From assembly GCF_041740695.1 (NCBI RefSeq), contig NZ_JBGSLK010000006.1, forward strand, positions 41,590-105,589: DNA of 64,000 nt, written 5' to 3'. Below, one piece after another: positions 1-8,246 of the stretch (positions are counted from its first letter, which is position 1; the number at the start of each line of letters is the position of its first letter). Made by a program: the position numbers and the translations under genes. This DNA comes from Haliscomenobacter sp041740695. Its GTDB lineage: Bacteria; Bacteroidota; Bacteroidia; Chitinophagales; Saprospiraceae. The notes below the pieces were generated by a model. The model saw nothing but the letters and a program-made list of their open reading frames with translations. It did no database searches and had not been told where the DNA came from.

Positions 1-1291
1 AATTAATGGCCCCTTTTTTGAAGCGCTCTTTGCGGAGTTTGTGCGCGATTTTGTTGAGCACTTTCAATTCTTGGGCAAAGTCACCTTCCACCGTGTCCAG
101 CACTTCTTGCGCTTCTTCGTAGGAAAAGCGACGGTTGGAGTGAATGACCGTTTTGCCAAACCAGCGCTCCACAATTTTTTCATCCTTGTCAAAGGTGAAT
201 ACGGCGGAAAAGGTCAACTTATCCTCGTGTGGGCGCAGGGAGCAAAGCTCGTTGGACAACTTTTCGGGCAACATCGGGCAAACGCGGTCGACCAGATACA
301 CCGAAGTAGAACGGGCCAGCGCTTCTTTGTCCAAAGCCGTGTTTTCATGCACGTAGTGCGTCACATCAGCAATGTGAACCCCAATTTCCAAGTTGCCATT
401 GGGCAGGTAGAGGAAGGAGAGTGCATCGTCAAAGTCGCGGGCGTTTTCAGGGTCGATGGTGAAAGTGGGCGTTTTACGCATGTCGCGGCGAATGGCGATT
501 TCCACTTCCGGGATTTCGGTGCCCAGTTCTTCTGATTCCTTGATGACTTCGGGTGGAAAATCCAGATTGAAGCCATTGTTGATCAGGATGCCTTTCATCT
601 CGATGTCGTGCGATCCCGCTTTGCCCAGTACATAAGTCAATACCCCCATGGGTTGGCGGTATTGTCCGCCAGTCCAACTTTCAATTTTGACCACTACACG
701 GTCTTCATCTACGGCATTCATGATCTTGGCGGGATCAACAAGAATCTCTAAGGAAGAAGGTGGATCGGTGACCACTACGGCGTAACGGGGGTGAATCCAG
801 ATGGTACCGACAAAATGCTCGCGGGCGCGTTCCAAAACTTCCAAAACCTCACCTTCTGGGCGGTTGCGACCTCGGGGTACCCAGGCTTTGATTTTGACCT
901 TGTCGCCATGCAGGGCGGTGTTCATGTTTTTGGCTGCTACAAAAATATCGTCTTGTTGGCCTTCTACCGTCACATAGCCAGCGCCGGAGCGGGTCATGTC
1001 CATGGTGCCATTCAGCACTTTGCGATCCTGACCCAGCAGGGCCCCGCTGGTGCCGCGTAGTTTGTATTTGAAGTCTTCTAACTCAATGATGTAGCCGAGT
1101 TTGACCAATTCCTGACAAGCATGAAGAACGGAATCCTTATTGTTGTCGATGCTGAGTTTTTTGGCAATTTGCTTGGGGTTCAAGCGTCTTTTCGGGTCTT
1201 TTTGAAAGAGGAGCAATACGTTTTTTTGCAGGTCTTTAGTAGTCAATCTACGAATGTCTTCTTTCCCTCTTTTAGGGTTTCTTTTTCTCAT
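1..1291 (-). CDS. rnr: Ribonuclease R (VacB/RNB family), 5' part only
   Basis: A 3'-to-5' exoribonuclease that degrades structured RNA in the cytoplasm. About 430 N-terminal residues are present; the gene runs off the left edge. An N-terminal winged-helix region (about residues 10-85, with LNPKQIAKKLSI) comes first, then cold-shock-like RNA-binding domains (about 90-250). The start of the RNB catalytic domain carries the Mg-binding acidic motif TIDPENARDFDDALS near residues 278-292. The ATG at 1291 opens a basic leader (MRKRNPKRGKEDIRR). The next gene upstream ends 4 nt before this start, so the two are probably cotranscribed. Family assignment is firm; only the 3' half is unseen. Confidence 0.95.
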   Translation of the reverse strand, partial: MRKRNPKRGKEDIRRLTTKDLQKNVLLLFQKDPKRRLNPKQIAKKLSIDNNKDSVLHACQELVKLGYIIELEDFKYKLRGTSGALLGQDRKVLNGTMDMTRSGAGYVTVEGQQDDIFVAAKNMNTALHGDKVKIKAWVPRGRNRPEGEVLEVLERAREHFVGTIWIHPRYAVVVTDPPSSLEILVDPAKIMNAVDEDRVVVKIESWTGGQYRQPMGVLTYVLGKAGSHDIEMKGILINNGFNLDFPPEVIKESEELGTEIPEVEIAIRRDMRKTPTFTIDPENARDFDDALSFLYLPNGNLEIGVHIADVTHYVHENTALDKEALARSTSVYLVDRVCPMLPEKLSNELCSLRPHEDKLTFSAVFTFDKDEKIVERWFGKTVIHSNRRFSYEEAQEVLDTVEGDFAQELKVLNKIAHKLRKERFKKGAIN

Positions 1292-1295
1292 TTGG

Positions 1296-1790
1296 TTAAT
1301 GGGTTATAATCTGCCCTTCCGGCAGCAATTCTAGTTTTTGAGTGCGGGTACCGGAAGCGTCGTAGTTGGTGTCGGATGAAGATTGTCCAGACACCATTAA
1401 AATCGTCCAATCTTCGTCAATTGTAGCCACGGTAGTTGTCAACGTTTTGCCGTCGTAGAAAGTTCCCGCGATGACTTGTTTGTCAATGAGCTGGCCTTCC
1501 TTACCAACGGTTAGCATCACGAATTGATAGTTCATCAAATGGGCAACCCAATACACTACGGCATGAAAGTCGTAGGTTTCCGGGATGCGAAAACAAGGAA
1601 CAAATTCGGTGAACTCATCCACTTCCTCTTCTTCCAGGGGGAGTAGGTACTGGTCGATCATGCGTTGAGGAAAAGGCTCATTGCTTTGACTGAATATGCG
1701 ACTGCTTTCATCCGTCAAAGTGATGGGCAATTTTACTTCTGGAAACTGTTCCAGAAAACCTGCAAGCGATATGTTTATTTCTTCTGCCAT
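1296..1790 (-). CDS. Hypothetical protein upstream of rnr
   Basis: About 164 residues, soluble, acidic, with no signal peptide or membrane segment. The ATG at 1790 (MAEEINISLAGFLEQFPEV) was preferred over a longer non-ATG opening at 1817. The middle holds an acidic run (LPLEEEEVDEFTEF) and the C-terminal half looks like beta strands (DWTILMVSGQSS). I do not recognise a family. Its stop lies 4 nt before the rnr start, so it is likely the first gene of a two-gene unit with RNase R; a link to RNA metabolism is only an inference from that position. Confidence 0.7.
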   Translation of the reverse strand: MAEEINISLAGFLEQFPEVKLPITLTDESSRIFSQSNEPFPQRMIDQYLLPLEEEEVDEFTEFVPCFRIPETYDFHAVVYWVAHLMNYQFVMLTVGKEGQLIDKQVIAGTFYDGKTLTTTVATIDEDWTILMVSGQSSSDTNYDASGTRTQKLELLPEGQIITH

Positions 1791-1910
1791 GTTAAAAAAC
1801 GCGAATTGATGCCACAAAAGTCCAAAAAATCAATTAAACATTTTGATTACGTGGCTATTATTTAGACTCGTTCAAAATTAAAGCCAATGGGGTAACTTGC
1901 GTCACACACT

Positions 1911-1942
1911 TTTGTGCATCTAGCCTCAAATATATAGCTTTG
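1911..1942 (+). promoter_or_regulatory. Bacteroidota-type promoter of sdhCAB
   Basis: TTTG at 1911-1914 and TAGCTTTG at 1935-1942, separated by 20 nt, match the Bacteroidota primary-sigma consensus (TTTG, then TAnnTTTG). Transcription would start near 1949, leaving an untranslated leader of about 118 nt before the sdhC start at 2067. Confidence 0.75.
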
Positions 1943-2066
1943 TAGATGTTTTAGGGGCGATAAAAAATGAACATTTATTTTGCCCCACTACTTATCGGCA
2001 CAACACTTGAAAAACTTCAATGGTTGTGGCCGGCACAAAAATACACAAAACACAAAACGAAAACAC

Positions 2067-2804
2067 ATGAGTTGGCTGACAAACACGCTTTCACCAGTAG
2101 GACTGGGCTGGTTTGGCGGGTTCCTGACTTCCTCCATTGGTAAAAAAGTACTGATGGCGCTGACAGGGCTTTTCCTGATCTCTTTTTTACCGATTCACTT
2201 GTTAGGTAATTTATACTTGATGAAAGATGATGGTGGACGTGATTTTAATCTGTATGCGGAGTTTATGACGCACAACAAAATCATCAAAATAGTCTCTTAC
2301 ACCCTTTACCTGTCGATTGTACTGCATGCGATTCAGGGGCTGCTCTTGTGGAGACAAAACGCCAGCGCACGTGGGCAAAATTATGCGGTGAAGGTTACCC
2401 GTGCAGTAGGCACCAATGCTCGTGCTGCCACCCGTATGGGTTGGTTGGGTACAATTCTGCTGATTTTCATCTTGTTGCACATGTACCAGTTTTGGTTACA
2501 GATGAAGTTGGGCAATGTTCCAAGAGCAGCTTATGGAAATGGAGAAATAGTGAAGGATTTGTACAATCCAGTCATGGATGCCTTTGCCAATCCAACTTTC
2601 GTAATCATTTATGTGGTTTCCATGATTGCCATAGCATTCCACCTTTGGCATGGTTTCCAAAGTGCCTTCCAGACGCTTGGATTGAATCACAGCAAATATA
2701 CGCCCCTCATCAAGGCATTGGGTAAGGCGTATTCAGTGTTGATTCCTGCAGGTTTTGCGCTCATTCCAATATATGTTTATGGAGACACCATGGGATGGTG
2801 GTAG
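2067..2804 (+). CDS. sdhC: Succinate dehydrogenase cytochrome b558 subunit
   Basis: Membrane anchor of complex II (succinate:quinone oxidoreductase), 245 aa. Five hydrophobic helices are visible, with histidines suited to haem b ligation in PIHLLGN, VLHAIQG, LLHMYQF and AFHLWHGF. This is the single-polypeptide, five-helix, two-haem type found in Bacteroidota and Bacillus, not the SdhC/SdhD pair of E. coli. The ATG at 2067 (MSWLTNTLSPVGLGW) was chosen over an in-frame upstream codon at 1980, because the extra 29 residues are basic, non-conserved-looking leader sequence. First gene of sdhCAB; the promoter is at 1911-1942. Confidence 0.93.
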   Translation: MSWLTNTLSPVGLGWFGGFLTSSIGKKVLMALTGLFLISFLPIHLLGNLYLMKDDGGRDFNLYAEFMTHNKIIKIVSYTLYLSIVLHAIQGLLLWRQNASARGQNYAVKVTRAVGTNARAATRMGWLGTILLIFILLHMYQFWLQMKLGNVPRAAYGNGEIVKDLYNPVMDAFANPTFVIIYVVSMIAIAFHLWHGFQSAFQTLGLNHSKYTPLIKALGKAYSVLIPAGFALIPIYVYGDTMGWW

Positions 2805-2913
2805 GGACAACCCTGTGTGGTTGTCCGCATAAAAAGAGGAACCACACAGAGTTGCCCGTACGAATGCCCGAATTTCAGAAAATTGAATTTTTTCAATATA
2901 AACATTACACATC

Positions 2914-4917
2914 ATGGCTCTTAATGGTAAAGTTCCAGCGGGAAATTTAACGGAAAAGTGGACAAAATACCGCGCTTCCATGCCACTGGTAGCTCCCAAT
3001 AATAAAAGACGCCTTGACATCATCGTAGTAGGTTCAGGTTTGGCGGGTGCTGCAGCTGCGGCTTCGCTAGGCGAACTGGGCTACAACGTCAAGTGCTTTA
3101 CCTTTCACGATAGTCCACGCCGGGCGCACTCCATCGCGGCGCAAGGGGGGATCAACGCGGCGAAAAACTACCGCAATGACGGCGACAGTACTTACCGCCT
3201 CTTTTACGATACCATCAAAGGTGGCGACTACCGCGCTCGTGAAGCCAACGTTTACCGCTTGGCTGAAGTGAGTGCGAGCATCATCGACCAGGCTGTGGCG
3301 CAGGGGGTTCCTTTCGCACGCGAGTATGGAGGTTTGTTGGACAACCGCTCTTTTGGTGGCGTGCAGGTAAGCCGTACTTTTTATGCCCGGGGTCAAACTG
3401 GTCAACAGTTGTTGATTGGTGCTTACCAGTCTTTGTCGCGCCAAATTTCGCTGGGTACTGTGGAGATGTACAACCGCCACGAAATGCTCGATGTGGTATT
3501 GGTGGATGGCAAAGCCCGCGGCATCATTGCCCGTAACCTGCTTACGGGAGAGTTGGAGCGCCACGCTGCCCACGCGGTGGTACTGGCGACGGGTGGATAT
3601 GGCAACGTATTCTATTTGTCTACCAACGCAATGATGTGCAACGTAACCGCGGCCTGGCGTTCGGTACGCCGAGGTGCGCTGATGGCCAACCCTTGTTTTA
3701 CCCAAATTCACCCTACCTGCATTCCCGTGAGTGGTGACTATCAATCCAAGCTGACCCTGATGTCGGAGTCGCTGCGGAACGATGGTCGGGTATGGGTACC
3801 TAAAAAGCAGGAAGACGCGGCTGCAATCCGCTCCGGCCATAAAAATGCCCTGGACATTCCTGAAGAAGACCGCGATTACTTCCTCGAACGCCGTTATCCA
3901 GCCTTCGGTAACCTGGTGCCTCGTGACGTAGCTTCACGTGCTGCGAAAGTTGCCTGCGACGAAGGTTTGGGTGTAGCACCAACTGGTTTGGCCGTGTACC
4001 TAGATTTTTCTGCTGCCATCGAACGTTACGGACGCTCCAAGGCTGGCGTGATGGGCCTCCACAATCCCGAGCACAAAAAGGTGATCGAATTGGGTGAAAA
4101 TGTGGTAGAAGAAAAATACGGCAACCTCTTCGCCATGTACGAAAAGATCACTGGCGAGAACCCGTATAAAATGCCGATGAAAATTTACCCAGCCGTACAC
4201 TACACTATGGGTGGCTTGTGGGTAGATTACAATCTGGAAACCAATATCCCTGGCTTGTTTGCAGCGGGTGAGTGCAATTTCTCCGATCACGGCGCCAACC
4301 GCCTCGGTGCCTCGGCTTTGATGCAAGGTTTGGCTGATGGCTACTTTGTATTGCCTTATACCATCGGCAATTTCTTGTCCAACGACATCCGTACGCCGAA
4401 GTTTGATCCAAATTCAGCAGAATTTTTGCAGGCTGAAGCAGACGTGAAAGGCCGCATTGATCAACTGATGGGTGTACAAGGCAAACAATCGGTAGAAAGT
4501 TTCCACCGCCGCTTGGGCAAAATCATGTGGGAAAAATGTGGCATGGCCCGCAACGCCGAAGGTCTGACCGCCGCCCGCCGTCAAATCCAGGAGTTGCGCG
4601 AAGAGTTCTACAAAGACGTATTTGTTCCAGGGAGTGCTACCGGGGATTACAATCCAGAACTGGAAAAAGCCCTCCGGGTAGCCGATTTCTTCGAAATGGG
4701 TGAATTGATGGTTGTGGACGCACTCAACCGTGAGGAATCCTGTGGCGGCCACTTCCGCGAAGAACACCGAACCGAAGAGGGTGAAGCCCTGCGCGACGAT
4801 GCCAACTTCGCCTACGTTGCTGCCTGGGCCTACAACGGCTGGGATTCCGATCCCGTGCTGAACAAAGAAGAACTGGTCTTCGAAAACGTAGAGCTTAAGA
4901 GCAGAAGCTATAAGTAA
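2914..4917 (+). CDS. sdhA: Succinate dehydrogenase/fumarate reductase flavoprotein subunit
   Basis: Catalytic subunit of complex II, 667 aa, oxidising succinate to fumarate at the cytoplasmic face of the membrane. The FAD-binding GSGLAGAAAA is at residues 40-49. His72 in RRAHSIAAQGG is the expected covalent FAD attachment site. Later come the substrate-site segments HPTCIPVSGDY, RDVASRAA and HYTMGGLWVDY, then a C-terminal region with NREESCGGHFREEH. Length fits the Bacteroidota/epsilon-type family. It lies 109 nt after sdhC and 170 nt before sdhB; the latter gap carries repeat elements. Direction (SDH or fumarate reductase) is not decided by sequence, but the neighbouring Na+-NQR suggests respiratory use. 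Confidence 0.97.
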   Translation: MALNGKVPAGNLTEKWTKYRASMPLVAPNNKRRLDIIVVGSGLAGAAAAASLGELGYNVKCFTFHDSPRRAHSIAAQGGINAAKNYRNDGDSTYRLFYDTIKGGDYRAREANVYRLAEVSASIIDQAVAQGVPFAREYGGLLDNRSFGGVQVSRTFYARGQTGQQLLIGAYQSLSRQISLGTVEMYNRHEMLDVVLVDGKARGIIARNLLTGELERHAAHAVVLATGGYGNVFYLSTNAMMCNVTAAWRSVRRGALMANPCFTQIHPTCIPVSGDYQSKLTLMSESLRNDGRVWVPKKQEDAAAIRSGHKNALDIPEEDRDYFLERRYPAFGNLVPRDVASRAAKVACDEGLGVAPTGLAVYLDFSAAIERYGRSKAGVMGLHNPEHKKVIELGENVVEEKYGNLFAMYEKITGENPYKMPMKIYPAVHYTMGGLWVDYNLETNIPGLFAAGECNFSDHGANRLGASALMQGLADGYFVLPYTIGNFLSNDIRTPKFDPNSAEFLQAEADVKGRIDQLMGVQGKQSVESFHRRLGKIMWEKCGMARNAEGLTAARRQIQELREEFYKDVFVPGSATGDYNPELEKALRVADFFEMGELMVVDALNREESCGGHFREEHRTEEGEALRDDANFAYVAAWAYNGWDSDPVLNKEELVFENVELKSRSYK

Positions 4918-4954
4918 GTTTAGAAGGTTGAGAAAGTTGAGAAGGTTTAGAACC
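4918..4954. repeat. GTTGAGAAGG-type short tandem repeats
   Basis: Directly after the sdhA stop come about three imperfect 10-nt units (GTTTAGAAG, GTTGAGAAAG, GTTGAGAAGG, GTTTAGAAC). The same units build the long inverted repeats at 59800-59931 and 60847-60967. Here no matching opposite arm is seen. Confidence 0.6.
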
Positions 4955-4996
4955 GGCTCACTTAAAATTCTACCATCTATCTTTAAACTCCGCCAA

Positions 4997-5055
4997 CCCA
5001 CGGATTTATCCGTGGGAGGCACCACCTCGCCCCACCCCACGAATTTATTCGTGGG
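4997..5055. repeat. Paired 20-nt hairpin repeat element (copy 1)
   Basis: Two near-perfect palindromes lie 19 nt apart: CCCACGGATTTATCCGTGGG at 4997-5016 and CCCACGAATTTATTCGTGGG at 5036-5055. The same two-hairpin layout recurs at 60172-60230 with paired base changes that keep every stem base pair. It sits between sdhA and sdhB, inside the operon. It resembles a REP/MITE-like dispersed element; no transposase is nearby. Confidence 0.8.
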
Positions 5056-5087
5056 ACATACAGGGAGGGCGATAAAAAGAGATTCCA

Positions 5088-5876
5088 ATGGAAAACATGC
5101 ATTTAAAACTTAAAATATGGCGCCAGGGCGGCAAATTTCCCAAAAAAGGGGAATTCGTCACTTACGAACTGGACAACGTCAGCGAGCACATGTCCTTTTT
5201 GGAAATGTTGGACGTGCTCAATGAAAAACTTATCACCCAGCGCGAGGAACCGGTAGCATTCGAACACGACTGCCGCGAGGGCATTTGTGGTACCTGCTCG
5301 ATGGTCATCAACGGCCACCCACACGGGCCCAACACTGGAACGACCACCTGCCAATTGCACATGCGTTTCTTCCGCGACGGCGACACCATCACCGTGGAGC
5401 CTTTCCGCGCCAAGTCTTTTCCGGTCATTAAAGACCTGGTGGTAGAGCGTGCCGCTTTTGACCGCATCATCCAAGCGGGGGGCTTTGTATCGATCAACAC
5501 TGGTCAGGCCCAGGATGCCAATGCCATCCCGGTGTCTAAAGAATCCGCAACAGTTGCTTTTGATGCTGCGGCCTGTATTGGTTGTGGTGCCTGTGTAGCC
5601 GCTTGCCCGAATGCTTCAGCGATGTTGTTTGTGAGTGCAAAGGTATCTCACCTGGCTATGTTGCCACAAGGTAAGGTCGAAGCCAAACGTCGCGCACTGG
5701 CCATGGTGAAACAAATGGACCTGGAAGGCTTCGGAAACTGCTCCAACGTAACGGCTTGTGAAGCAGAATGTCCGAAGGAAATTTCGGTAGAAAACATCGC
5801 TCGCCTCAACCGCGAATACATCTCAGCAGCCTTTGTATATGATGAAAAAGAGGAAAAAAGCGGCGGTGCGGGATAA
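5088..5876 (+). CDS. sdhB: Succinate dehydrogenase iron-sulfur subunit
   Basis: Electron-transfer subunit of complex II, 262 aa. The N-terminal ferredoxin domain has the [2Fe-2S] cysteines 62, 67, 70 (CREGICGTC) and 88 (TTTCQLHM). The C-terminal domain has the cluster motifs CIGCGACVAACPN and CSNVTACEAECPKEI for the [4Fe-4S] and [3Fe-4S] centres. The first ATG, 5088, was used; a second ATG three codons in (5097) is equally possible. Third gene of sdhCAB, separated from sdhA by 170 nt of repeat DNA, which could alter the stoichiometry of the two messages. Confidence 0.97.
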   Translation: MENMHLKLKIWRQGGKFPKKGEFVTYELDNVSEHMSFLEMLDVLNEKLITQREEPVAFEHDCREGICGTCSMVINGHPHGPNTGTTTCQLHMRFFRDGDTITVEPFRAKSFPVIKDLVVERAAFDRIIQAGGFVSINTGQAQDANAIPVSKESATVAFDAAACIGCGACVAACPNASAMLFVSAKVSHLAMLPQGKVEAKRRALAMVKQMDLEGFGNCSNVTACEAECPKEISVENIARLNREYISAAFVYDEKEEKSGGAG

Positions 5877-5891
5877 TGAAAGCTGCGCTCG

Positions 5892-5948
5892 GGTAGTTTT
5901 TTGACCGTAGATTGACAAAATTGCACCGTTTACCAAAAAAAAACTACC
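5892..5948. terminator. Possible terminator after sdhB
   Basis: GGTAGTTTTTT (5892-5902) pairs with AAAAAACTACC (5938-5948) across a 35-nt loop, starting 16 nt past the sdhB stop. T and A runs on both strands would allow it to act in either direction. The loop is long, so confidence is moderate. Confidence 0.45.
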
Positions 5949-5966
5949 GTTCCTTTTGAAAAGGGA

Positions 5967-5997
5967 TTGCTTTTAAAAAAATAAGGGTGTACATTTG
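5967..5997 (+). promoter_or_regulatory. Bacteroidota-type promoter for a leader RNA
   Basis: TTG at 5967-5969 and a perfect TACATTTG at 5990-5997, spaced by 20 nt. Transcription would begin near 6003, immediately ahead of two hairpins (6016-6060) and some 220 nt before the outer-membrane protein gene at 6225. Confidence 0.65.
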
Positions 5998-6002
5998 TAC
6001 TT

Positions 6003-6072
6003 TACAGTTGCCCTTCAGATATACGAATATCTGGTGATGCCCGGAGTTATCCCCTCCGGGTATTTTTATTTT
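6003..6072 (+). ncRNA. Candidate small RNA or attenuator leader
   Basis: A roughly 70-nt transcript is predicted from the promoter at 5967-5997. Hairpin 1 is CAGATA/TATCTG at 6016-6033. Hairpin 2 is CCCGGAG/CTCCGGG with a 7-nt loop at 6040-6060, followed by TATTTTTATTTT, which is a good intrinsic terminator. It could be a free-standing sRNA or a leader whose terminator controls the gene at 6225. I do not recognise a known riboswitch class in it. Confidence 0.45.
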
Positions 6073-6224
6073 AGGCAGGTACGGTCGTGCGTCTTCGTCT
6101 ATTTTAAGCCTTCCCATTTTATTGTGGCTCAATGATATTTTAACGGATGTTAAATGTTTTAATACTGCGTACTGCATTTGAAATTCGACGTTATTAGAAC
6201 AAACCTTCACAAAAAAAACTCAAT

Positions 6225-6899
6225 ATGTCGAATCGAATTGCACTTACGAGCTTATGCTTGTTGATTGGCCTGACTGTTTTTGCTCAAAATGGCTCCAAGT
6301 GGAGAATTGGGGTAAAAGCGGGAGTGAATTATACAGATCAATTAGCCAGTAATTTTCCCTCCTCAAGTTCTGTCAATTTGAACAAATTGTACAACCAGAG
6401 TACTGAACGGCTGTTAGGGTTGAATGCAGGGCTGCATGGTAAACTACACTTATCCGAAAAAGTAGGCTTGAATGCTGATCTCGTGTACAATCAAAGAGGC
6501 TTCAAAGGAATCACCAAAGATTCCAGCTTTCAGGATGTAAATTATTCTAGCCGCTTCCATTACCTCAGTTTACCCCTCTACGGGAATTTACGGCTCATGC
6601 CTCGCTTGGCATTTGAACTCGGCGCAGAAACTAGCTATTTTTTAAACTTGGGTGGAAAATATGGCGACACCAAAAGAAATGGGGAAAGCAACGAATCCGT
6701 TACTAATTTAGATTTTGGGCTGATTGCTGGCCTATCTTTCGAGCTTACGGATCGGCTTAGTTTGCAAGGTCGATATTATCGAGGATTAAAGGATGTGTTT
6801 GATGTCACTTTTACAGACGTCAATGGGGCAGAGCTTGATATCAATCCAAGGTTCGTCAACCACGGCTTCCAACTTTCGCTTACGGTTTTTCCTTTTTAA
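6225..6899 (+). CDS. PorT-like outer-membrane beta-barrel protein
   Basis: 224 aa with a signal peptide (MSNRIALTSLCLLIGLTVFAQ) and then alternating hydrophobic/polar strands typical of an eight-stranded barrel (WRIGVKAGVNYTDQL, KVGLNADLVYNQRGFKG, YLSLPLYGNLRL, FGLIAGLSFELTDRLSLQGRY). It ends in an aromatic barrel terminus (FQLSLTVFPF). Family members sit in the outer membrane of Bacteroidota; the specific role is unknown. The gene is preceded by a 220-nt leader containing a possible attenuator. Confidence 0.8.
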   Translation: MSNRIALTSLCLLIGLTVFAQNGSKWRIGVKAGVNYTDQLASNFPSSSSVNLNKLYNQSTERLLGLNAGLHGKLHLSEKVGLNADLVYNQRGFKGITKDSSFQDVNYSSRFHYLSLPLYGNLRLMPRLAFELGAETSYFLNLGGKYGDTKRNGESNESVTNLDFGLIAGLSFELTDRLSLQGRYYRGLKDVFDVTFTDVNGAELDINPRFVNHGFQLSLTVFPF

Positions 6900-6931
6900 T
6901 AAACCCTTTCTTTGGGAAACGCTCTCTCATT

Positions 6932-6966
6932 TTGAATCAGGGGGAGAAGTTGCTCTCCCCTGAATT
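6932..6966. terminator. Weak hairpin between convergent barrel genes
   Basis: TCAGGGG...CCCCTGA with a purine-rich interior lies just after the gene ending at 6899 and before the convergent gene ending at 7131. There is no clear T-run, so its action as a terminator is uncertain. Confidence 0.35.
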
Positions 6967-7130
6967 AAACCATGACAAACAACAAACGGCCACGGCAATC
7001 AAACCGAAGTTTGACCGCCTGGCCGTAAGTTGTGTGCATGGAATTAGGATAGAAAATATTCCTGGGTTGCCTCTGCACCATATGTAGCAAGCAGGATATG
7101 TTGTTGTATGGGTTTCGCTTTAGACTAGCA

Positions 7131-7862
7131 CTAACGGTACAAGCTGCCACTATTCAGCGGTATTGGCTGCTGCTGGGCTGCTGCCGGCCGAACTCCACCA
7201 AAATAGTAGCGAATCCCTACCGAAAAATCCAAAGCATTGGTCCAGGTAACAGAAGTCCTGCTGATTTCCCCCACATTAATCTGGCTGTCACTTTTGGCAA
7301 AATTGTATTTTACCAACGCTTCGAGGGCAATCCCGTCACTGGCAAAAATGGTGAAACCAGGCCCGACCCCGATCGACAACAAACTATTATCGATGATTTG
7401 TGTCTCTTTGTTTTCAATAAATTGATTTCTCGAATTACCAAAACCAATCGTAGCATCTAAGAAGTACGCCTTGTTTTCACCAGAAGGAATATAATAGCGC
7501 ACAAACGGACCAAAAAGGAGATTGTCGTTTTCAGAACGCACGGGGGGAACTGTTGCATCTCCCAGGTCCACGCCGGCAGTGCTGGTAGTTCTGAGCCAAT
7601 CCATGCCAATACCCATCACAAAATTTTGCCCCAGAAAATAACCAATACTGGGCGAAAGGTTGAATTGGGAAGCCCTACCACCATCTCCCTGAACGGAACC
7701 AGTGTTGGATTGAACATCTATGGATGATTTGGAGATAGAAAACCCCATGCTTGAACCAATCATAAAATTGCCCCGTTGGGTAGGATAAAAGTTTGATTGT
7801 TGTGCCGATAAGCCTCCGAATGCGATCAAGATCATAAAGAGGATGGCTGCGATAGTTTTCAT
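7131..7862 (-). CDS. Outer-membrane beta-barrel protein
   Basis: 243 aa with a signal peptide (MKTIAAILFMILIAFGGLSAQ) and barrel-type strands (FMIGSSMGFSIS, FNLSPSIGYFLGQNFVMGIGMDWL, LLFGPFVRYYIP, LDFSVGIRYYFGG). A Pro/Gln-rich tail of about 20 residues follows the last strand. It is convergent with the barrel gene at 6225 but only distantly similar, if at all. Expected in the outer membrane; no substrate can be proposed. Confidence 0.8.
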   Translation of the reverse strand: MKTIAAILFMILIAFGGLSAQQSNFYPTQRGNFMIGSSMGFSISKSSIDVQSNTGSVQGDGGRASQFNLSPSIGYFLGQNFVMGIGMDWLRTTSTAGVDLGDATVPPVRSENDNLLFGPFVRYYIPSGENKAYFLDATIGFGNSRNQFIENKETQIIDNSLLSIGVGPGFTIFASDGIALEALVKYNFAKSDSQINVGEISRTSVTWTNALDFSVGIRYYFGGVRPAAAQQQPIPLNSGSLYR

Positions 7863-7949
7863 TGTAGAATTTTTCGTAGTATGAAATAGGAAGTTTGATT
7901 GCCCTTAAGGGAATTGATCTTAGTAGTGATGGGCAAATGCGATTTTAAG

Positions 7950-8069
7950 TTAGTTGCATTGTCCAAGTGCTACCCAGATGATGATGAATACAATGATAGT
8001 TCCCAGGCAACCTCCGCCTAGTTTCATGGCACCATAGCCTGCTATAAGGCCTTTGAAAAGATTATTCAT
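7950..8069 (-). CDS. 39-aa single-span membrane protein
   Basis: A short gene starting at ATG 8069 and ending with TAA at 7950. It begins MNNLFKGLIAGYGAMKLGGG, continues with a hydrophobic segment (CLGTIIVFIIIWVALG) and ends QCN. A Lys/Gly-rich amphipathic start plus one transmembrane helix is typical of the many uncharacterised small membrane proteins of Bacteroidota. It lies between an outer-membrane barrel gene and a YtxH-like gene, all on the minus strand. The open frame, composition and a clean start support it, but no homologue could be checked. Confidence 0.6.
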   Translation of the reverse strand: MNNLFKGLIAGYGAMKLGGGCLGTIIVFIIIWVALGQCN

Positions 8070-8152
8070 GATTTGTATTTTTTGGGATTGTGAAACAGGC
8101 CTACTCAGCCCTTGAAGCTTCACCATTCGGATGGGCTACAAGAAGAGGAAAA

Positions 8153-8177
8153 AGAGGGAGAGAAATTCCCTCCCTCT
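8153..8177 (-). terminator. Intrinsic terminator after the YtxH-like gene
   Basis: AGAGGGAG pairs with CTCCCTCT. On the minus strand the stem is followed by TTTTTCC. It lies about 70 nt past the stop of the gene at 8247-8576. Confidence 0.55.
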
Positions 8178-8246
8178 CTTTTGTATGGATTAACCTTTGG
8201 ATTAGTCTTCTGCCGCACTTGAAAGTGCGATCAGGAAAAGTTTAGG

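Noticed and set aside
41..1060. Several plus-strand open frames at the left end
   Set aside because: They are antisense to rnr, whose minus-strand translation shows clear RNase R motifs.
3067..3840. A 257-aa minus-strand frame
   Set aside because: Fully antisense to sdhA, rich in His and Arg from reversed codons; a shadow.
5944..6210. An 88-aa minus-strand frame between sdhB and the barrel gene
   Set aside because: It covers the promoter, hairpins and terminator of the opposite strand and its protein has no domain-like pattern.
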